Positions 8,718 to 17,453 of a DNA stretch of 58,729 nt are shown in pieces; position 1 is the stretch's first letter, and each line of letters begins with the position of its first letter. Both the position numbers and the translations under genes were made by a program. This DNA comes from Chloroflexota bacterium (GTDB lineage Bacteria > Chloroflexota > Anaerolineae > Aggregatilineales > Phototrophicaceae), in the NCBI GenBank assembly GCA_026707665.1, contig JAPOWK010000127.1:1-58729 (forward strand), given 5' to 3'. The notes beneath the pieces were generated by a model, which did no database searches, was not told the origin of the DNA, and saw only the letters and a list, made by a program, of their open reading frames with translations.

Positions 8718-9609
8718 AGTAGACCCATCCCTTCGAGGTACGAACCACGAAAACAGTCGCCGACAAGATGACTACCAGCAAGAAAAGCGCCAGCGCCGAG
8801 GCGTAACCCATATTCGCGTTGCGAAAGGCTTCCTCGTAGAAGTAGTAGAGAAAGAAATAGGTTGATTTTAGGGGGCCTCCGTGCGTGATGACGTAGGCTT
8901 CGGTGAAGATCTTGAAGGCGTCGATGAGTTCTATGATCAATTGGAAAAAGAGAGTCGGCGTCAAGAGGGGCAGGGTGATGCGCCAGAAGCGGCTCCATTT
9001 GCTGGCGCCGTCGATTTCGGCGGCTTCATAAAGATGCGCTGGGATATTCTGCAAGCCCGCCAGATAAATGATCGCCGCGCCGCCAACCTTCCAGATGCTC
9101 ATAATGGCGACCGAAGGCAGCGCCCAGTGCAAGTCCCAGAACCAGAGCGGACCCCGAATGCCGAAGTAGCTTAGCAAGGTATTGACGACACCGGTATCCG
9201 GATTCAAGAACCAAATCCACATCAACGAGACGGCGACGCCGGATATGACGGCGGGAATAAAGAATATCGTGCGAAATGCGTTCATACCCGGTATCTTGAG
9301 ATTGAGCAGCAGCGCCAACATCAGACCGAGGACGAGCTTCGTGGGCAGCGAAATAATGACGAATAGCGTTGTCGCCCTTAGCGAGCTGACGAACAGCGGA
9401 TCGCGGGTGAACATGCGCACGTAGTTGTCCAGGCCGACCCAGGTCGGCGGTTCAGCCAATGTCCACTCGTTAAAGCTGAAGTAGATGGTGGCGATAATAG
9501 GGAAGGCATAGAAGACGACGAAACCCACCATCCAGGGGGATAGCGCCAGGTAGCCAGTCTTGGCGTCCCGGCGCTCCTGTGTGGTCATATTTCGCCAATG
9601 CTTCAGCAT
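8707..9609 (-). CDS. Carbohydrate ABC transporter permease (MalF/UgpA type)
   Basis: Partner permease of 300 residues. It starts TGYLALSPWMVGFVVFYAFPIIATIYFSFNEW-like, typical of UgpA/LacF proteins, and its EAA loop reads LYEAAEIDGASKWSRF then ITLPLLTP. Two in-frame starts are possible: ATG 9609 or ATG 9588; neither has a strong ribosome site. It is separated from the binding-protein gene by about 170 bases filled with dispersed repeats (9617-9776), which is unusual inside a transport operon. Confidence 0.9.
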   Translation of the reverse strand: MLKHWRNMTTQERRDAKTGYLALSPWMVGFVVFYAFPIIATIYFSFNEWTLAEPPTWVGLDNYVRMFTRDPLFVSSLRATTLFVIISLPTKLVLGLMLALLLNLKIPGMNAFRTIFFIPAVISGVAVSLMWIWFLNPDTGVVNTLLSYFGIRGPLWFWDLHWALPSVAIMSIWKVGGAAIIYLAGLQNIPAHLYEAAEIDGASKWSRFWRITLPLLTPTLFFQLIIELIDAFKIFTEAYVITHGGPLKSTYFFLYYFYEEAFRNANMGYASALALFLLVVILSATVFVVRTSKGWVYYEN

Positions 9610-9616
9610 CGGTCTA

Positions 9617-9776
9617 TCAACCCCATCCCTCGGCCCCGTCCCCAGTGAGCTAGGGAAGGGGAGCTAAGGATATCGCACCAGCTACACAATAGCCCCTCCC
9701 TCATGTTGGGGTCGCGTAGGTCGCGTAGACAGAGACCGCCGACACTGACGCGCCGGGGAGGGGTTGGGGTGGGGGA
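9617..9776. repeat. Two family 2 repeats, the second carrying nested 22-base elements
   Basis: Bases 9617-9670 form an intact family 2 copy (CCCCATCCC ... CCCC, AGCTAGGGAAGGGG). The second, 9691-9776, runs from AGCCCCTCCC to GGGGAGGGGTTGGGG and is interrupted by 22-base elements read on the minus strand. The inner one is 9719-9740 (stem GGTC/GACC, loop TCTGTCTACGC). Removing it joins GCGTA (9714-9718) to GACACT (9741-9746) and restores an outer element with stem GTC/GAC and loop AGTGTCTACGC. Confidence 0.75.
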
Positions 9777-9780
9777 AATA

Positions 9781-11085
9781 TCAGCCGCCCAAACGCGGCA
9801 CGCACTCGTCGAGCGCGGCTTGGCCCGGTTCGACCATGGCATCCAGAGTAGCTTGCACTTCGTCACGCTCAATTTCGCCGAGCATGATCAGATCCCAGGC
9901 ATCGCGGACACCGCGAATGACCGCGCCGCGCCAGCAAGGATGGTCTTTGCGCCAGGAGGCGGTTTGCGTTGCGTCGAGCACGGTCAAGAAGCCCTGGTAC
10001 CACTCGGTATCGGCGTGCTCGTATTCCGCCAGCAAAGACGGTATCGGCGGGAAGTGACCAAGACCTTGTTCCATCAGGATGCGCTGGCCCGGGGGGCCGT
10101 TCCAGAATTTCAGGAATTCCCAGGCTTCATCCGGGTGCTCGCTGTTTTTCCAGATGCCGGCGCGCAGCGCCCAGCCGTGAACCCAGTTCTCATTGCCCGG
10201 GACGCGCGGTTCGGGCACGACGCCGAAATTCACGCCCGCTTCCAGCGTTGAGACCATGCTGCCGGGGTTGAGCGTAGCCATGCCCAGGCGACCGGCAATG
10301 AACAGATCTACCGGACCGGTACCTTCGGTGCCCAGCACTTCGAGATCGGCCGGCGTTGGGGTTGCGCCGCTATCCACCAGATCCCAGAGCCAGGTATAGG
10401 CGGCCACCGATTCCGGCCCGTTGATGTAGCCTTCTACAGTTGTGCTGTCGTCACTGTAGGGGTTGGTGGCGCCCATGTTACGCCAGAGGGCGCGGAAGGG
10501 TCCGCGAGGGCGGTCGCCACCCCAGCGGCGCTTGTCTTCGTTTCTCAAGGCTTTGGCGATTTCGATGTAATCTTCCGGCGTCCAGTCTGCGGTCGGGTAA
10601 GGTACGCCTTCATCATCAAAGACGTCCTTGTTGTACATGACGAAATTTGCGCCAATATCGTAGGGTAGGGCAATGACCATGTCATTCCAGACGACCCAAT
10701 TGTTGAAGTATTCGGTGTGGAAGATGTCGCGGCTGATATCGGGATCGTTATCCAGGCGGTCCGTGATATCGAGCGCCTGCGGCAGCCAGTTGTTCGACCA
10801 ATACCAAGCGAGATCAGGCACACCTTCGCCCGCGGCTATGGCTGTGCTCATGAGGTCGTTGTAAGCGCCCTCGGCCATGATGCTGACATCGACCTTGATA
10901 TGGGGGTGCTCAGCTTCAAATGCTGCGATCACGTTGCGGATGGCGGGCTCCGGCGAATCGCGTCCGCTCGTCGTCCACCATGTAAGGGTGACAGTGTCTT
11001 GCGCGCCTGCACTGCCGATGCTCAACATCAGCATCAGGAGCAGGCTAACGAGGACAAGAATTCTCGTGCCATTAAGCAGTTTCAT
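9781..11085 (-). CDS. Carbohydrate ABC transporter substrate-binding protein
   Basis: First gene of the sugar ABC operon, 434 residues. A clear signal peptide (KLLNGTRILVLVSLLLMLML core, cleavage near GAQD) leads into DTVTLTWWTTSGRD, the family-1 binding-protein start. Later hallmarks are VDLFIAGRLGMATLNPGSM and DEAWEFLKFW near the C-terminus. Start: ATG at 11085 with TAGGAG 8 bases upstream; a longer open frame upstream lacks any signal. Only about 23 residues of signal and general fold are shared with the binding protein at 227. The transported sugar cannot be assigned; neighbours do not include a hydrolase. Confidence 0.9.
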   Translation of the reverse strand: MKLLNGTRILVLVSLLLMLMLSIGSAGAQDTVTLTWWTTSGRDSPEPAIRNVIAAFEAEHPHIKVDVSIMAEGAYNDLMSTAIAAGEGVPDLAWYWSNNWLPQALDITDRLDNDPDISRDIFHTEYFNNWVVWNDMVIALPYDIGANFVMYNKDVFDDEGVPYPTADWTPEDYIEIAKALRNEDKRRWGGDRPRGPFRALWRNMGATNPYSDDSTTVEGYINGPESVAAYTWLWDLVDSGATPTPADLEVLGTEGTGPVDLFIAGRLGMATLNPGSMVSTLEAGVNFGVVPEPRVPGNENWVHGWALRAGIWKNSEHPDEAWEFLKFWNGPPGQRILMEQGLGHFPPIPSLLAEYEHADTEWYQGFLTVLDATQTASWRKDHPCWRGAVIRGVRDAWDLIMLGEIERDEVQATLDAMVEPGQAALDECVPRLGG

Positions 11086-11226
11086 CGTCAGTCTCCTAAA
11101 GAAAACAGGTTCGTTTATGACCGCAGGCATTAGCGCTGGCGGCCGAAACGGAGTATAGCGTATTGACGCGGCGCGGGGCAAATCTTGAAGGCATGACGCG
11201 CCGAGCGGTCGGCCGGAAAAAGAAAA

Positions 11227-11254
11227 GCGGGCGACCCAATGGGTCGCCCCTACA
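11227..11254. repeat. Family 1 hairpin repeat
   Basis: GCGGGCGACCC/GGGTCGCCCC around AAT, then TACAG. It lies downstream of the Bax-inhibitor gene and upstream of the sugar operon, where both sets end or begin on the minus strand. Confidence 0.75.
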
Positions 11255-11285
11255 GTTTTCCCCGATGTGTGATTGGTGCGGTGGC

Positions 11286-12002
11286 TTAGTCGCGCCCGCT
11301 GCCGAAGAGGCGCAGCAGGAAGAGGAAGAGATTGATGAAGTCCAGGTAGAGCGTCAGCGCGGCCATGATGCTGAACTTCAAGGTGCTCTCGGCATCGACT
11401 TTCATCTTCGGGTTGGCTGCCATGTTGGCGATGCGCTGGGTGTCGTAGGCGGTCAAGCCGGTGAAGAGCAGGACGCCAAAGATGCTGATGAGAAAGTCCA
11501 AACCGCCGCTGCCGATGAAGATATTGACCACGCTGGCGATGATGAGCCCAATCAAGCCCATCATGAAATAGCTGCTGTACTTGGTCAAGTCAGTCTTGGT
11601 GGTCATGCCGACGATGGTCATCGCCGCGAAGACGCCAGCGGTGCTGAAGAAGGCGGCCGCGATTGAGCCGAGCGAGAAGACCAGAAAAATTATCGAGAAG
11701 GTGAAGCCGGTCACAGCGGAGTAGAGAAAAAAGAGCATGCCCGCCGCTGTCGCCGAGATGCGATTAATGGCGAAGCTCAAGCCCAGGACAATTCCGAATT
11801 GCAGAATGATCGCGATCCAGAGCAGCCCCTGCGAGGGGATAATGCCCATGTTGCTGATGCCCAGCGCGACCGCTGTCGTGACCAAGAGACCCATCGTCAT
11901 CCAGCCATAGACATTGCGCATCACGGCGTTGAGCTGCAAGCCCTCGAGCGGCTTGATCTTGCCGGGCGCGTCAATGACGAAGCTGTCGTTTCTAAAGTTC
12001 AT
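11286..12002 (-). CDS. Bax inhibitor-1 / YccA family membrane protein, copy 1 (canonical)
   Basis: Seven-segment TMBIM protein, 238 residues. Members such as Bacillus YetJ are pH-sensitive calcium leak channels; E. coli YccA modulates FtsH. Conserved marks: LNAVMRNVYGWMTMGLL at the start, GLTAYDTQRIANM and LTLYLDFINLFLFLLRLFG at the end. The two aspartates that form the pH-sensing pair in YetJ (D171/D195) correspond to D187 and D221 here. Start ATG 12002 has AGGAGGC-like sequence upstream (GCAGGAGGCATAACC). It is the first of three tandem family members, and the only one with both aspartates. Confidence 0.9.
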   Translation of the reverse strand: MNFRNDSFVIDAPGKIKPLEGLQLNAVMRNVYGWMTMGLLVTTAVALGISNMGIIPSQGLLWIAIILQFGIVLGLSFAINRISATAAGMLFFLYSAVTGFTFSIIFLVFSLGSIAAAFFSTAGVFAAMTIVGMTTKTDLTKYSSYFMMGLIGLIIASVVNIFIGSGGLDFLISIFGVLLFTGLTAYDTQRIANMAANPKMKVDAESTLKFSIMAALTLYLDFINLFLFLLRLFGSGRD

Positions 12003-12181
12003 GGTTATGCCTCCTGCAAGCGCCTCAATGCTGGCGCCGATTTATCAACCTGATACGTCCATTATAACGAATAAAGCGACCTATGGATGTGGTGGTTTCT
12101 GCGATTTTACAAGGTTCTAACCATCGTCAAGGCGCGTGTTCACTGCGGTCCGCTCGGCACCACAGTCCTCGCATACGCGGG

Positions 12182-13042
12182 TCAGTCGCCGCCATCGCCG
12201 CCAAAATCACCAAAGAGTCCGCCATCGTCGCCGCCGTCATCGCCGAAGAGGCTGAATCCGCCATCCCCGTGGTAGCCATGATTGTGGGATAGACGAATGA
12301 GAATCCATTGGAGGATGGCAAGTGGAACGACAACGGAATAGTAAGAAACGCTCAGGTACAGTTTGAGCGCGGCCACGGCGCTGTAGCGGGCGGTATCGTC
12401 TGCGCTAACGCCCAAATGGCGATCGGTCGCCATCTGCGCGATAGGCTGGGTCATGTAAGCCGTCAGGCCGGTGATAAGCGGCAGGCTGATAAGGCTTACG
12501 GCGAAACCGTGCCCGTCGCTGCCGAAGACGATATTGACGCCGGTCGCGACAATCAAGCCGAGGAAGCCCATGAGAAAACAGCCACCGTGCTCGCTGAAAT
12601 CGTATTTGCTCATCCAACCGACCAGCTTCATCGCGGCGAACAAGCTGGCCATGCTGAGGCAAAGCGTGTTTGCAATGCTGGAAGGATTTGGATAAGCCGC
12701 AATCGAGAAGAAGAGCGAAATGCTGGCGCCGAAGACGACGGAATAGATGAGGAAAACGACAATCGCCCGTTTTGGCGAGAAACCGTGCAGTTCATCGCGC
12801 AGCGCGAATGCCATACCAAGTTGCAAGATAGTAAGGATCAGGAGCCCGGAAAAAATGGTGAAGGGGTCCAATCCGGCGCCGCTGAGTACGCCAGCAGTAC
12901 AAGCCGAGATGCCCGAGCCCACCGTCATCCAGGCGTAGACATTGCGCATCACCGCATTCAGTTGCGCGCTATCCAGTGGCTGCCGTTCTTCCGCCTCAGC
13001 AACCCTGCCTCGACTCGCTTGCCTATTTCGGGAGGTGTACAT
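12182..13042 (-). CDS. Bax inhibitor-1 family protein, copy 2, divergent with Gly/Asp tail
   Basis: A 286-residue paralog of the gene at 11286, recognisable by LNAVMRNVYAWMTVGSGI, LMGFLGLIVATGVNIVFG and TGLTAYMTQPIAQM. Both pH-sensor aspartates are replaced (M197 and S231). After the last membrane segment there is a soluble tail of about 38 residues rich in glycine and aspartate (HGDGGFSLFGDDGGDDGG and so on), not found in ordinary family members. If it moves ions, its gating must differ. Co-directional with copies 1 and 3; gaps are about 180 bases each. Confidence 0.8.
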   Translation of the reverse strand: MYTSRNRQASRGRVAEAEERQPLDSAQLNAVMRNVYAWMTVGSGISACTAGVLSGAGLDPFTIFSGLLILTILQLGMAFALRDELHGFSPKRAIVVFLIYSVVFGASISLFFSIAAYPNPSSIANTLCLSMASLFAAMKLVGWMSKYDFSEHGGCFLMGFLGLIVATGVNIVFGSDGHGFAVSLISLPLITGLTAYMTQPIAQMATDRHLGVSADDTARYSAVAALKLYLSVSYYSVVVPLAILQWILIRLSHNHGYHGDGGFSLFGDDGGDDGGLFGDFGGDGGD

Positions 13043-13219
13043 CCGCCTGCCCTCAGATTGCCGCGATTTTCATACTTATTGTATCGCAGATTGTCGGGAT
13101 TAAATCGCTGGCGCAGATTTGAAGGAGATGGGAATCTGCCAAGACTTGGGCCGATGATGCTCGGCACATGCTGCGTCATCTGCGGGGGATGGGTCGATCT
13201 GGCTGCCTGCCTGCGGCGC

Positions 13220-14113
13220 TTAGGGAGTGAAGGATTCGCCTCCGCCGGCGCCGCCGCCCACACCACCACCGCCACCGATGTTGCCCCCATCCCCGCCGCT
13301 TATTATAGTGCCCCCGGAAATGCCGCTGTAATGGCTCTGATGATAGTGAGGCATCCGGCCGTCATAATGGAGGCCCCGCGAACCCGGAAGATTGGAGGAC
13401 AGCGCGACGGCAATCATGTTGCCGGCCGTGACGTATAGCTGCAAAGCCGCCAGGATGCTGAATCGCAGGCTGTCCGCCGGCTTCGTCTTCAGGTCTGGGT
13501 CTGCGGCCAGAGCGGCGAAAGGCGCCCGATGACAAGCGACCAGGGCGCTGAAGAGGAAGACGGAGAAGAAGCTGAAGCTGGTTTCGAACCAGCCGCCAAT
13601 CAGCAGTTTATTGGCCAGATACGCGATGAGAATCCCAAGCAGCGCCATCAGGACGTAACTGCGCGATCGGCTGAAATCGAGCCGCGTCCCCCAGCCGATT
13701 AAAGTCATCAAGCCGAAGAGGCAACCGGTGCTGGTAGAGGCGGTGACCAGCGCGCCGCTGACGGTTGGATAAAACAGCATGGCGAAAAGGGTGGATATAG
13801 TGAAGCCGGTCAGCGCCGCATAGAAGAGGAAAAACGCGCCGGCTTGGGTCGGCGAAAAACGACGCAGCTTCCGATCCAGCGTGAAGGCTATCGTGAGATG
13901 GGCGATAATGATGATGACAAGACCAGCGAGATCCGGGGTGATTGGGCTGACGAGCAAGGCGCTAGCTACCGTCGCCGTAATTCCCAAGCCCACCGTCATC
14001 CAGGCGAAGACGCTGCGCATCACCGCATTCAACTGCGTATTATCCAGCGGCTCCAGCGGTGGCGCGTTCCTCGCCAGCCCATCATATCTCTTGCTTTTTC
14101 GGTACGTGCGCAT
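13220..14113 (-). CDS. Bax inhibitor-1 family protein, copy 3, divergent with Gly-rich tail
   Basis: About 297 residues from the ATG at 14113, which has GGAG 7 bases upstream. Family match: LNAVMRSVFAWMTVGLGI, FYAALTGFTISTLFA, YVLMALLGILIAYLANKL. The AYDTQ motif is degraded to ACHRA (H195) and the second aspartate is a threonine (T229). The C-terminal 60 residues are low-complexity, with His/Tyr (HYHQSHYSG) then long glycine runs ending GGGESFTP. This is the most derived of the three. Function beyond membership of the fold is unknown. Confidence 0.78.
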   Translation of the reverse strand: MRTYRKSKRYDGLARNAPPLEPLDNTQLNAVMRSVFAWMTVGLGITATVASALLVSPITPDLAGLVIIIIAHLTIAFTLDRKLRRFSPTQAGAFFLFYAALTGFTISTLFAMLFYPTVSGALVTASTSTGCLFGLMTLIGWGTRLDFSRSRSYVLMALLGILIAYLANKLLIGGWFETSFSFFSVFLFSALVACHRAPFAALAADPDLKTKPADSLRFSILAALQLYVTAGNMIAVALSSNLPGSRGLHYDGRMPHYHQSHYSGISGGTIISGGDGGNIGGGGGVGGGAGGGESFTP

Positions 14114-14232
14114 GCGCTGGCTCCATACTGTAATGCAAATCAATTCTAACGAATATTACCCAGAGTTTCCATAGTAGCGCGGCAGTCCCTTCGCTATATT
14201 ATGCGCTGGCTATTGGAAAGGGAGCAGCAGCC

Positions 14233-14814
14233 ATGCGCCTGATACTTGCCTCATCTTCTCCGCGCCGTCAAGAATTGCTCCGCCAGCTTGTGGGCAGCTT
14301 TGAGGTGATCAAGCCGGACATCGACGAATCGCGTCGGCTTGATGAAGCGCTGGTTGATTTTGCCGAGCGCCTCAGCCGGGAGAAGGCGGCGGCGGTGGCG
14401 AAGGTGCTTAACGGCTCCCCCGCAATCATCATCGCGGCGGACACGATTGTGATCGACCACGAGGGCGAGCTGCTGGGCAAGCCGGCTGATGCCGTCAATG
14501 CCCGCCGGATGCTGCGTCGTCTGCGCAATCGAGCTCATGAAGTGGTCACGGCTTTTACGGTTTGCCAAGATGTGAGGCGGCCGCGGCTCATCACCCGGCA
14601 CGCGCGAACCTTGGTGCGCATGCGCGATTTCAGCGACGCCGAGATCGAAGCGTATATCGCCAGTGGCGATCCTTTCGACAAAGCCGGCGGCTACGCGATT
14701 CAGAACGAAGTCTTTCAGCCGGTCGCCTCGATCGAGGGCAGTTACAGCAATGTCGTTGGCTTGCCCCTTGATGAACTGCGAGACGTCTTGAAAGAATTCA
14801 GCGCCTGGTCCTGA
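14233..14814 (+). CDS. maf: Maf family nucleotide pyrophosphatase
   Basis: Cytoplasmic house-cleaning enzyme that hydrolyses dTTP/UTP or modified nucleotides to monophosphates. The 193-residue protein has all family motifs: SSSPRRQELLRQL at the N-terminus, KPDIDES, ADTIVIDHEGELLGKP in the middle, and SGDPFDKAGGYAIQ near the C-terminus, followed by IEGSYSNVVGLPL. AGGGAGCAGCAGCC precedes the ATG. It is transcribed divergently from the Bax-inhibitor trio. The exact nucleotide preference (YhdE or YceF type) is not decided here. Confidence 0.93.
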   Translation: MRLILASSSPRRQELLRQLVGSFEVIKPDIDESRRLDEALVDFAERLSREKAAAVAKVLNGSPAIIIAADTIVIDHEGELLGKPADAVNARRMLRRLRNRAHEVVTAFTVCQDVRRPRLITRHARTLVRMRDFSDAEIEAYIASGDPFDKAGGYAIQNEVFQPVASIEGSYSNVVGLPLDELRDVLKEFSAWS

Positions 14815-14933
14815 CTTCACGCCTGAGCCGGCAAAGGACAAAGGAATCACTTGCGCGAGGAATGTAGCGTATAATGCAACTAGAATGTACGCTTTGGAGC
14901 TTGATCGACCGAGGACGGAAGGAGACAAATGCA

Positions 14934-16196
14934 ATGATTCGCCGACTATGGATTGGGACGCGATCGGCAGCCGCTATAGGCTTGCTGTTTGGGCGCAGGG
15001 CTTACAATCAGCGCGCGCTATGGCTCATGCTTGTCAGCTTGTGCTTGCTCATTCCGACAAAGAGTCTTGCGGCTGATGAGGATGTGCCGACCTTGGCTTT
15101 TTTGCGCTTTGGGCAGTCGCCATCGTTCGCCTTGACCGATATGGCGGTGCTGGACATGCTGGAAGTCTATAGCTTTATCAGCGCCGAGGAGCGGGCCACT
15201 CTGGAGGCGGGGCGGGACCTGCAGGGCGCGAATCTCAATGTGCTCTACCGCGATGCTGGATTCGATTTCCCGACAGCCAACCTCATGGTGGAAGACGCGC
15301 TGGATGAAGGCGCCGATATCTTCCTGACGGTATCGACCCAGGTGGGCATGATCGCCCTGGGCGCCATGAGCGATATGGATGAACCGCCGGCGCTGATCTT
15401 CGCCATCGTGACCGACCCTCACGATACGGGCTTGGCGACGGCGACTTGCATCAAGCCATCCAACGTGACCGGCACCTTGATGCATTTTGATCTACAAGAA
15501 TACGCCAGGATCGCCTACTTGCAGGACCCGGATTTCGAAAGCATTGGCTTCATCGGCGACGCCAATGACCCGGCAACGCCCGGCTTCATTGCGACGGTGC
15601 AGCGAAATGGCGAGCGCTTGGGATTCGGCGTTGAAATTGCGACGATCGTAACCGCGGCCGATTACGCCATCGCCACCGAATCGCTCCTGGATAAAGGCGT
15701 TGACGCGATCGGCATACTGCCACACACTGGTTCCGACAGTGGCATTTCGTCGATAGTGGACGCGGCCTATGGGGTTCCGGTGTTCTCCTCTCTCGTCTCC
15801 GATGTCATCCATGGCGTGACGGTAGCCGCTGGCTTTGAAGGCTGGTATCGCGAAGGCTTGCAGGCGGCACGGATGGTCATCGCTTATCTGGAAGGGGAGC
15901 TTGATATCGCGACCACCGCTATCGCTTCGACGCCGGGCTTTGCGGTCGCGGTCAGTCTGGATTCGGCTGAGGCGCAAGACGTGGTGATAACGGAGGCGCT
16001 GTTGGCCGAAGCCGATTTCATCCTGGAAGGCGGGGTGGGCGCTGGCGCGATGATCGAAATCCCTGGGGAAATCGGCTTGGCGGAGATGACCCTGGAAGAG
16101 CGGCGGGCTGAAGATCAGGCCTTTCTGGAGAACTTGCATTGCAGCCCCGAGATGATTGCCGAGCAGCTTAGTACGCTGACGGCCAGTGGTGGCTAA
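14934..16196 (+). CDS. ABC_sub_bind (TrpX-like) substrate-binding protein
   Basis: Periplasmic-type binding protein of the ABC_sub_bind family, whose members bind amino acids such as tryptophan or tyrosine. A basic N-terminus and long hydrophobic stretch end in KSLAADEDV, a signal peptidase I site. Family features: LNVLYRDAGFDFPTANLMVEDAL, then ADIFLTVSTQVGMIALG and ALIFAIVTDPHDTGLA, and the second-lobe segment VFSSLVSDVIHG. Start: ATG 14934 with GGAGA 10 bases upstream is chosen over an earlier ATG at 14874. A TATAAT box lies at 14870-14875. The usual permease and ATPase genes do not follow, so it is an orphan or works with distant partners. Confidence 0.75.
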   Translation: MIRRLWIGTRSAAAIGLLFGRRAYNQRALWLMLVSLCLLIPTKSLAADEDVPTLAFLRFGQSPSFALTDMAVLDMLEVYSFISAEERATLEAGRDLQGANLNVLYRDAGFDFPTANLMVEDALDEGADIFLTVSTQVGMIALGAMSDMDEPPALIFAIVTDPHDTGLATATCIKPSNVTGTLMHFDLQEYARIAYLQDPDFESIGFIGDANDPATPGFIATVQRNGERLGFGVEIATIVTAADYAIATESLLDKGVDAIGILPHTGSDSGISSIVDAAYGVPVFSSLVSDVIHGVTVAAGFEGWYREGLQAARMVIAYLEGELDIATTAIASTPGFAVAVSLDSAEAQDVVITEALLAEADFILEGGVGAGAMIEIPGEIGLAEMTLEERRAEDQAFLENLHCSPEMIAEQLSTLTASGG

Positions 16197-16227
16197 AGCG
16201 ACACTCTGTGTCATTCAACTTTGAAAG

Positions 16228-16255
16228 CGGGCGATCCGTAGCGAGCGCCCGTTTT
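16228..16255 (+). terminator. Rho-independent terminator
   Basis: Stem CGGGCG (16228-16233) and CGCCCG (16246-16251) with a 12-base loop, followed by TTTT. It lies 32 bases after the stop of the binding-protein gene and before the aldolase gene, so the two are separate units. Confidence 0.65.
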
Positions 16256-16350
16256 GCTGTCGGCCGCTGGCTCAGGCTTGCGCGGCTTAGGACGCGCTGA
16301 CAGAATAGCGGCAAGGACGGCGCATGATATGAGAGGTACGAATTAAGAAA

Positions 16351-17370
16351 ATGTGCATGAACGACATCGCCAATCAACTGGTGGCGGCCGGAAAGGGCAT
16401 CATGGCGGCTGATCGCCCCTCGCCGGCTTTCTACGACTTGTTGCGGTCGGAGGGCATCCCTACCGATGAAGAGGCTTATCGCAATTGGTCGGAGTTGCTC
16501 TTCCTGGCGCCCGGGCTGAGTGAAAGCGTCAGCGGCATCATCATGACGGATGAGCAGGTTCGGCTGACCGACAGCACGGGGCAGTCCCTTATCGAGCAGG
16601 TAATCGAGCGCGGCATGATCCCGGGCATATCGCCCGCCAAGGGTCTGGTCGCGCTGGCGGGCAGCGCTGGCGAGACTGTCGGCAGCGGGCTGGATGGCTT
16701 GCGCGAGCGGCTGCATGAATATGCCGCATTGGGCGTCGGCTTCAGCAAGTGGCGCGCCGCCTTCCAGATTGGTCCCGGCACACCGAGCTATTACGCCATT
16801 GAAGCCAATGCCTATGTAATGGCGCAGATGGCCGCGCTCTCGCAGGAGGCCGGCATCGTGCCGATCGTGGAGCCCGAGGTGATGCTTTGGGGCGACCACC
16901 ATATTGACCGGTGCTTTGCCATTACCGAATGGGTGCTCAGCCGCACATTCGAGGCGCTCTATCTGCACCGCGTGGATCTGGAAGGCACATTGGTCAAAGC
17001 GAGCATGGTGCTTTCGGGGAATGAATGCGCCGAGCAAGCGGATGTCGAGACGGTTGCCGCGCAAACGGTCAAGGTCTTCCAGCGGCAGATTCCGGCGGCT
17101 ATCCCGGGCATCGTATTCCTCTCCGGCGGGCAAAGCGATTATCAAGCCACTGCTCGCCTGAACGCGATGAACGCCAATTATGAATTGCCCTGGAAGCTGA
17201 GCTTCTCGTATGCGCGGGCGCTGCAACGCGAGCCGATGGCGATCTGGGGCAATCGTCCCGATCGGGCGCCGGCGGCGCAAGCGGCGCTCTGCCACCGGGC
17301 CAAGATGAATGGGCTGGCGTCGCTGGGGCTGTGGAAGGCAGAGCTGGAGGGCGAGGCGGTCGCGCCTTAG
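16351..17370 (+). CDS. Class I fructose-bisphosphate aldolase
   Basis: Glycolytic/gluconeogenic enzyme cleaving fructose-1,6-bisphosphate through a Schiff base, 339 residues. Visible landmarks are GKGIMAADRPSP (family ADES region, altered), ISPAKGLV, VGFSKWRAAF with K133, VPIVEPEV with E174, LVKASMV with the Schiff-base lysine K216, and FLSGGQSDYQA for phosphate binding. The protein starts NDIANQLVAAGKGIMAAD. The usual KPNMVTPG around the lysine is KASMVLSG here, and ADES is ADRP, so it is a divergent member, though all key residues remain. It is the likely entry to glycolysis for sugars freed by the glycosidases nearby. Confidence 0.92.
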   Translation: MCMNDIANQLVAAGKGIMAADRPSPAFYDLLRSEGIPTDEEAYRNWSELLFLAPGLSESVSGIIMTDEQVRLTDSTGQSLIEQVIERGMIPGISPAKGLVALAGSAGETVGSGLDGLRERLHEYAALGVGFSKWRAAFQIGPGTPSYYAIEANAYVMAQMAALSQEAGIVPIVEPEVMLWGDHHIDRCFAITEWVLSRTFEALYLHRVDLEGTLVKASMVLSGNECAEQADVETVAAQTVKVFQRQIPAAIPGIVFLSGGQSDYQATARLNAMNANYELPWKLSFSYARALQREPMAIWGNRPDRAPAAQAALCHRAKMNGLASLGLWKAELEGEAVAP

Positions 17371-17453
17371 CGCAAGGTCCCTTTTGCCTGGTCGCCCAAG
17401 ACGTCTTGACATGCCGCGGATCTGGCATCGGCGCCGGTTGGAGTAAATGGCAG

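Noticed and set aside
12308..13438. Long plus-strand open frame (376 codons) across the Bax-inhibitor region
   Set aside because: It is antisense to two well-supported family members, has no ribosome site, and its composition is that of a complement of membrane-protein codons.
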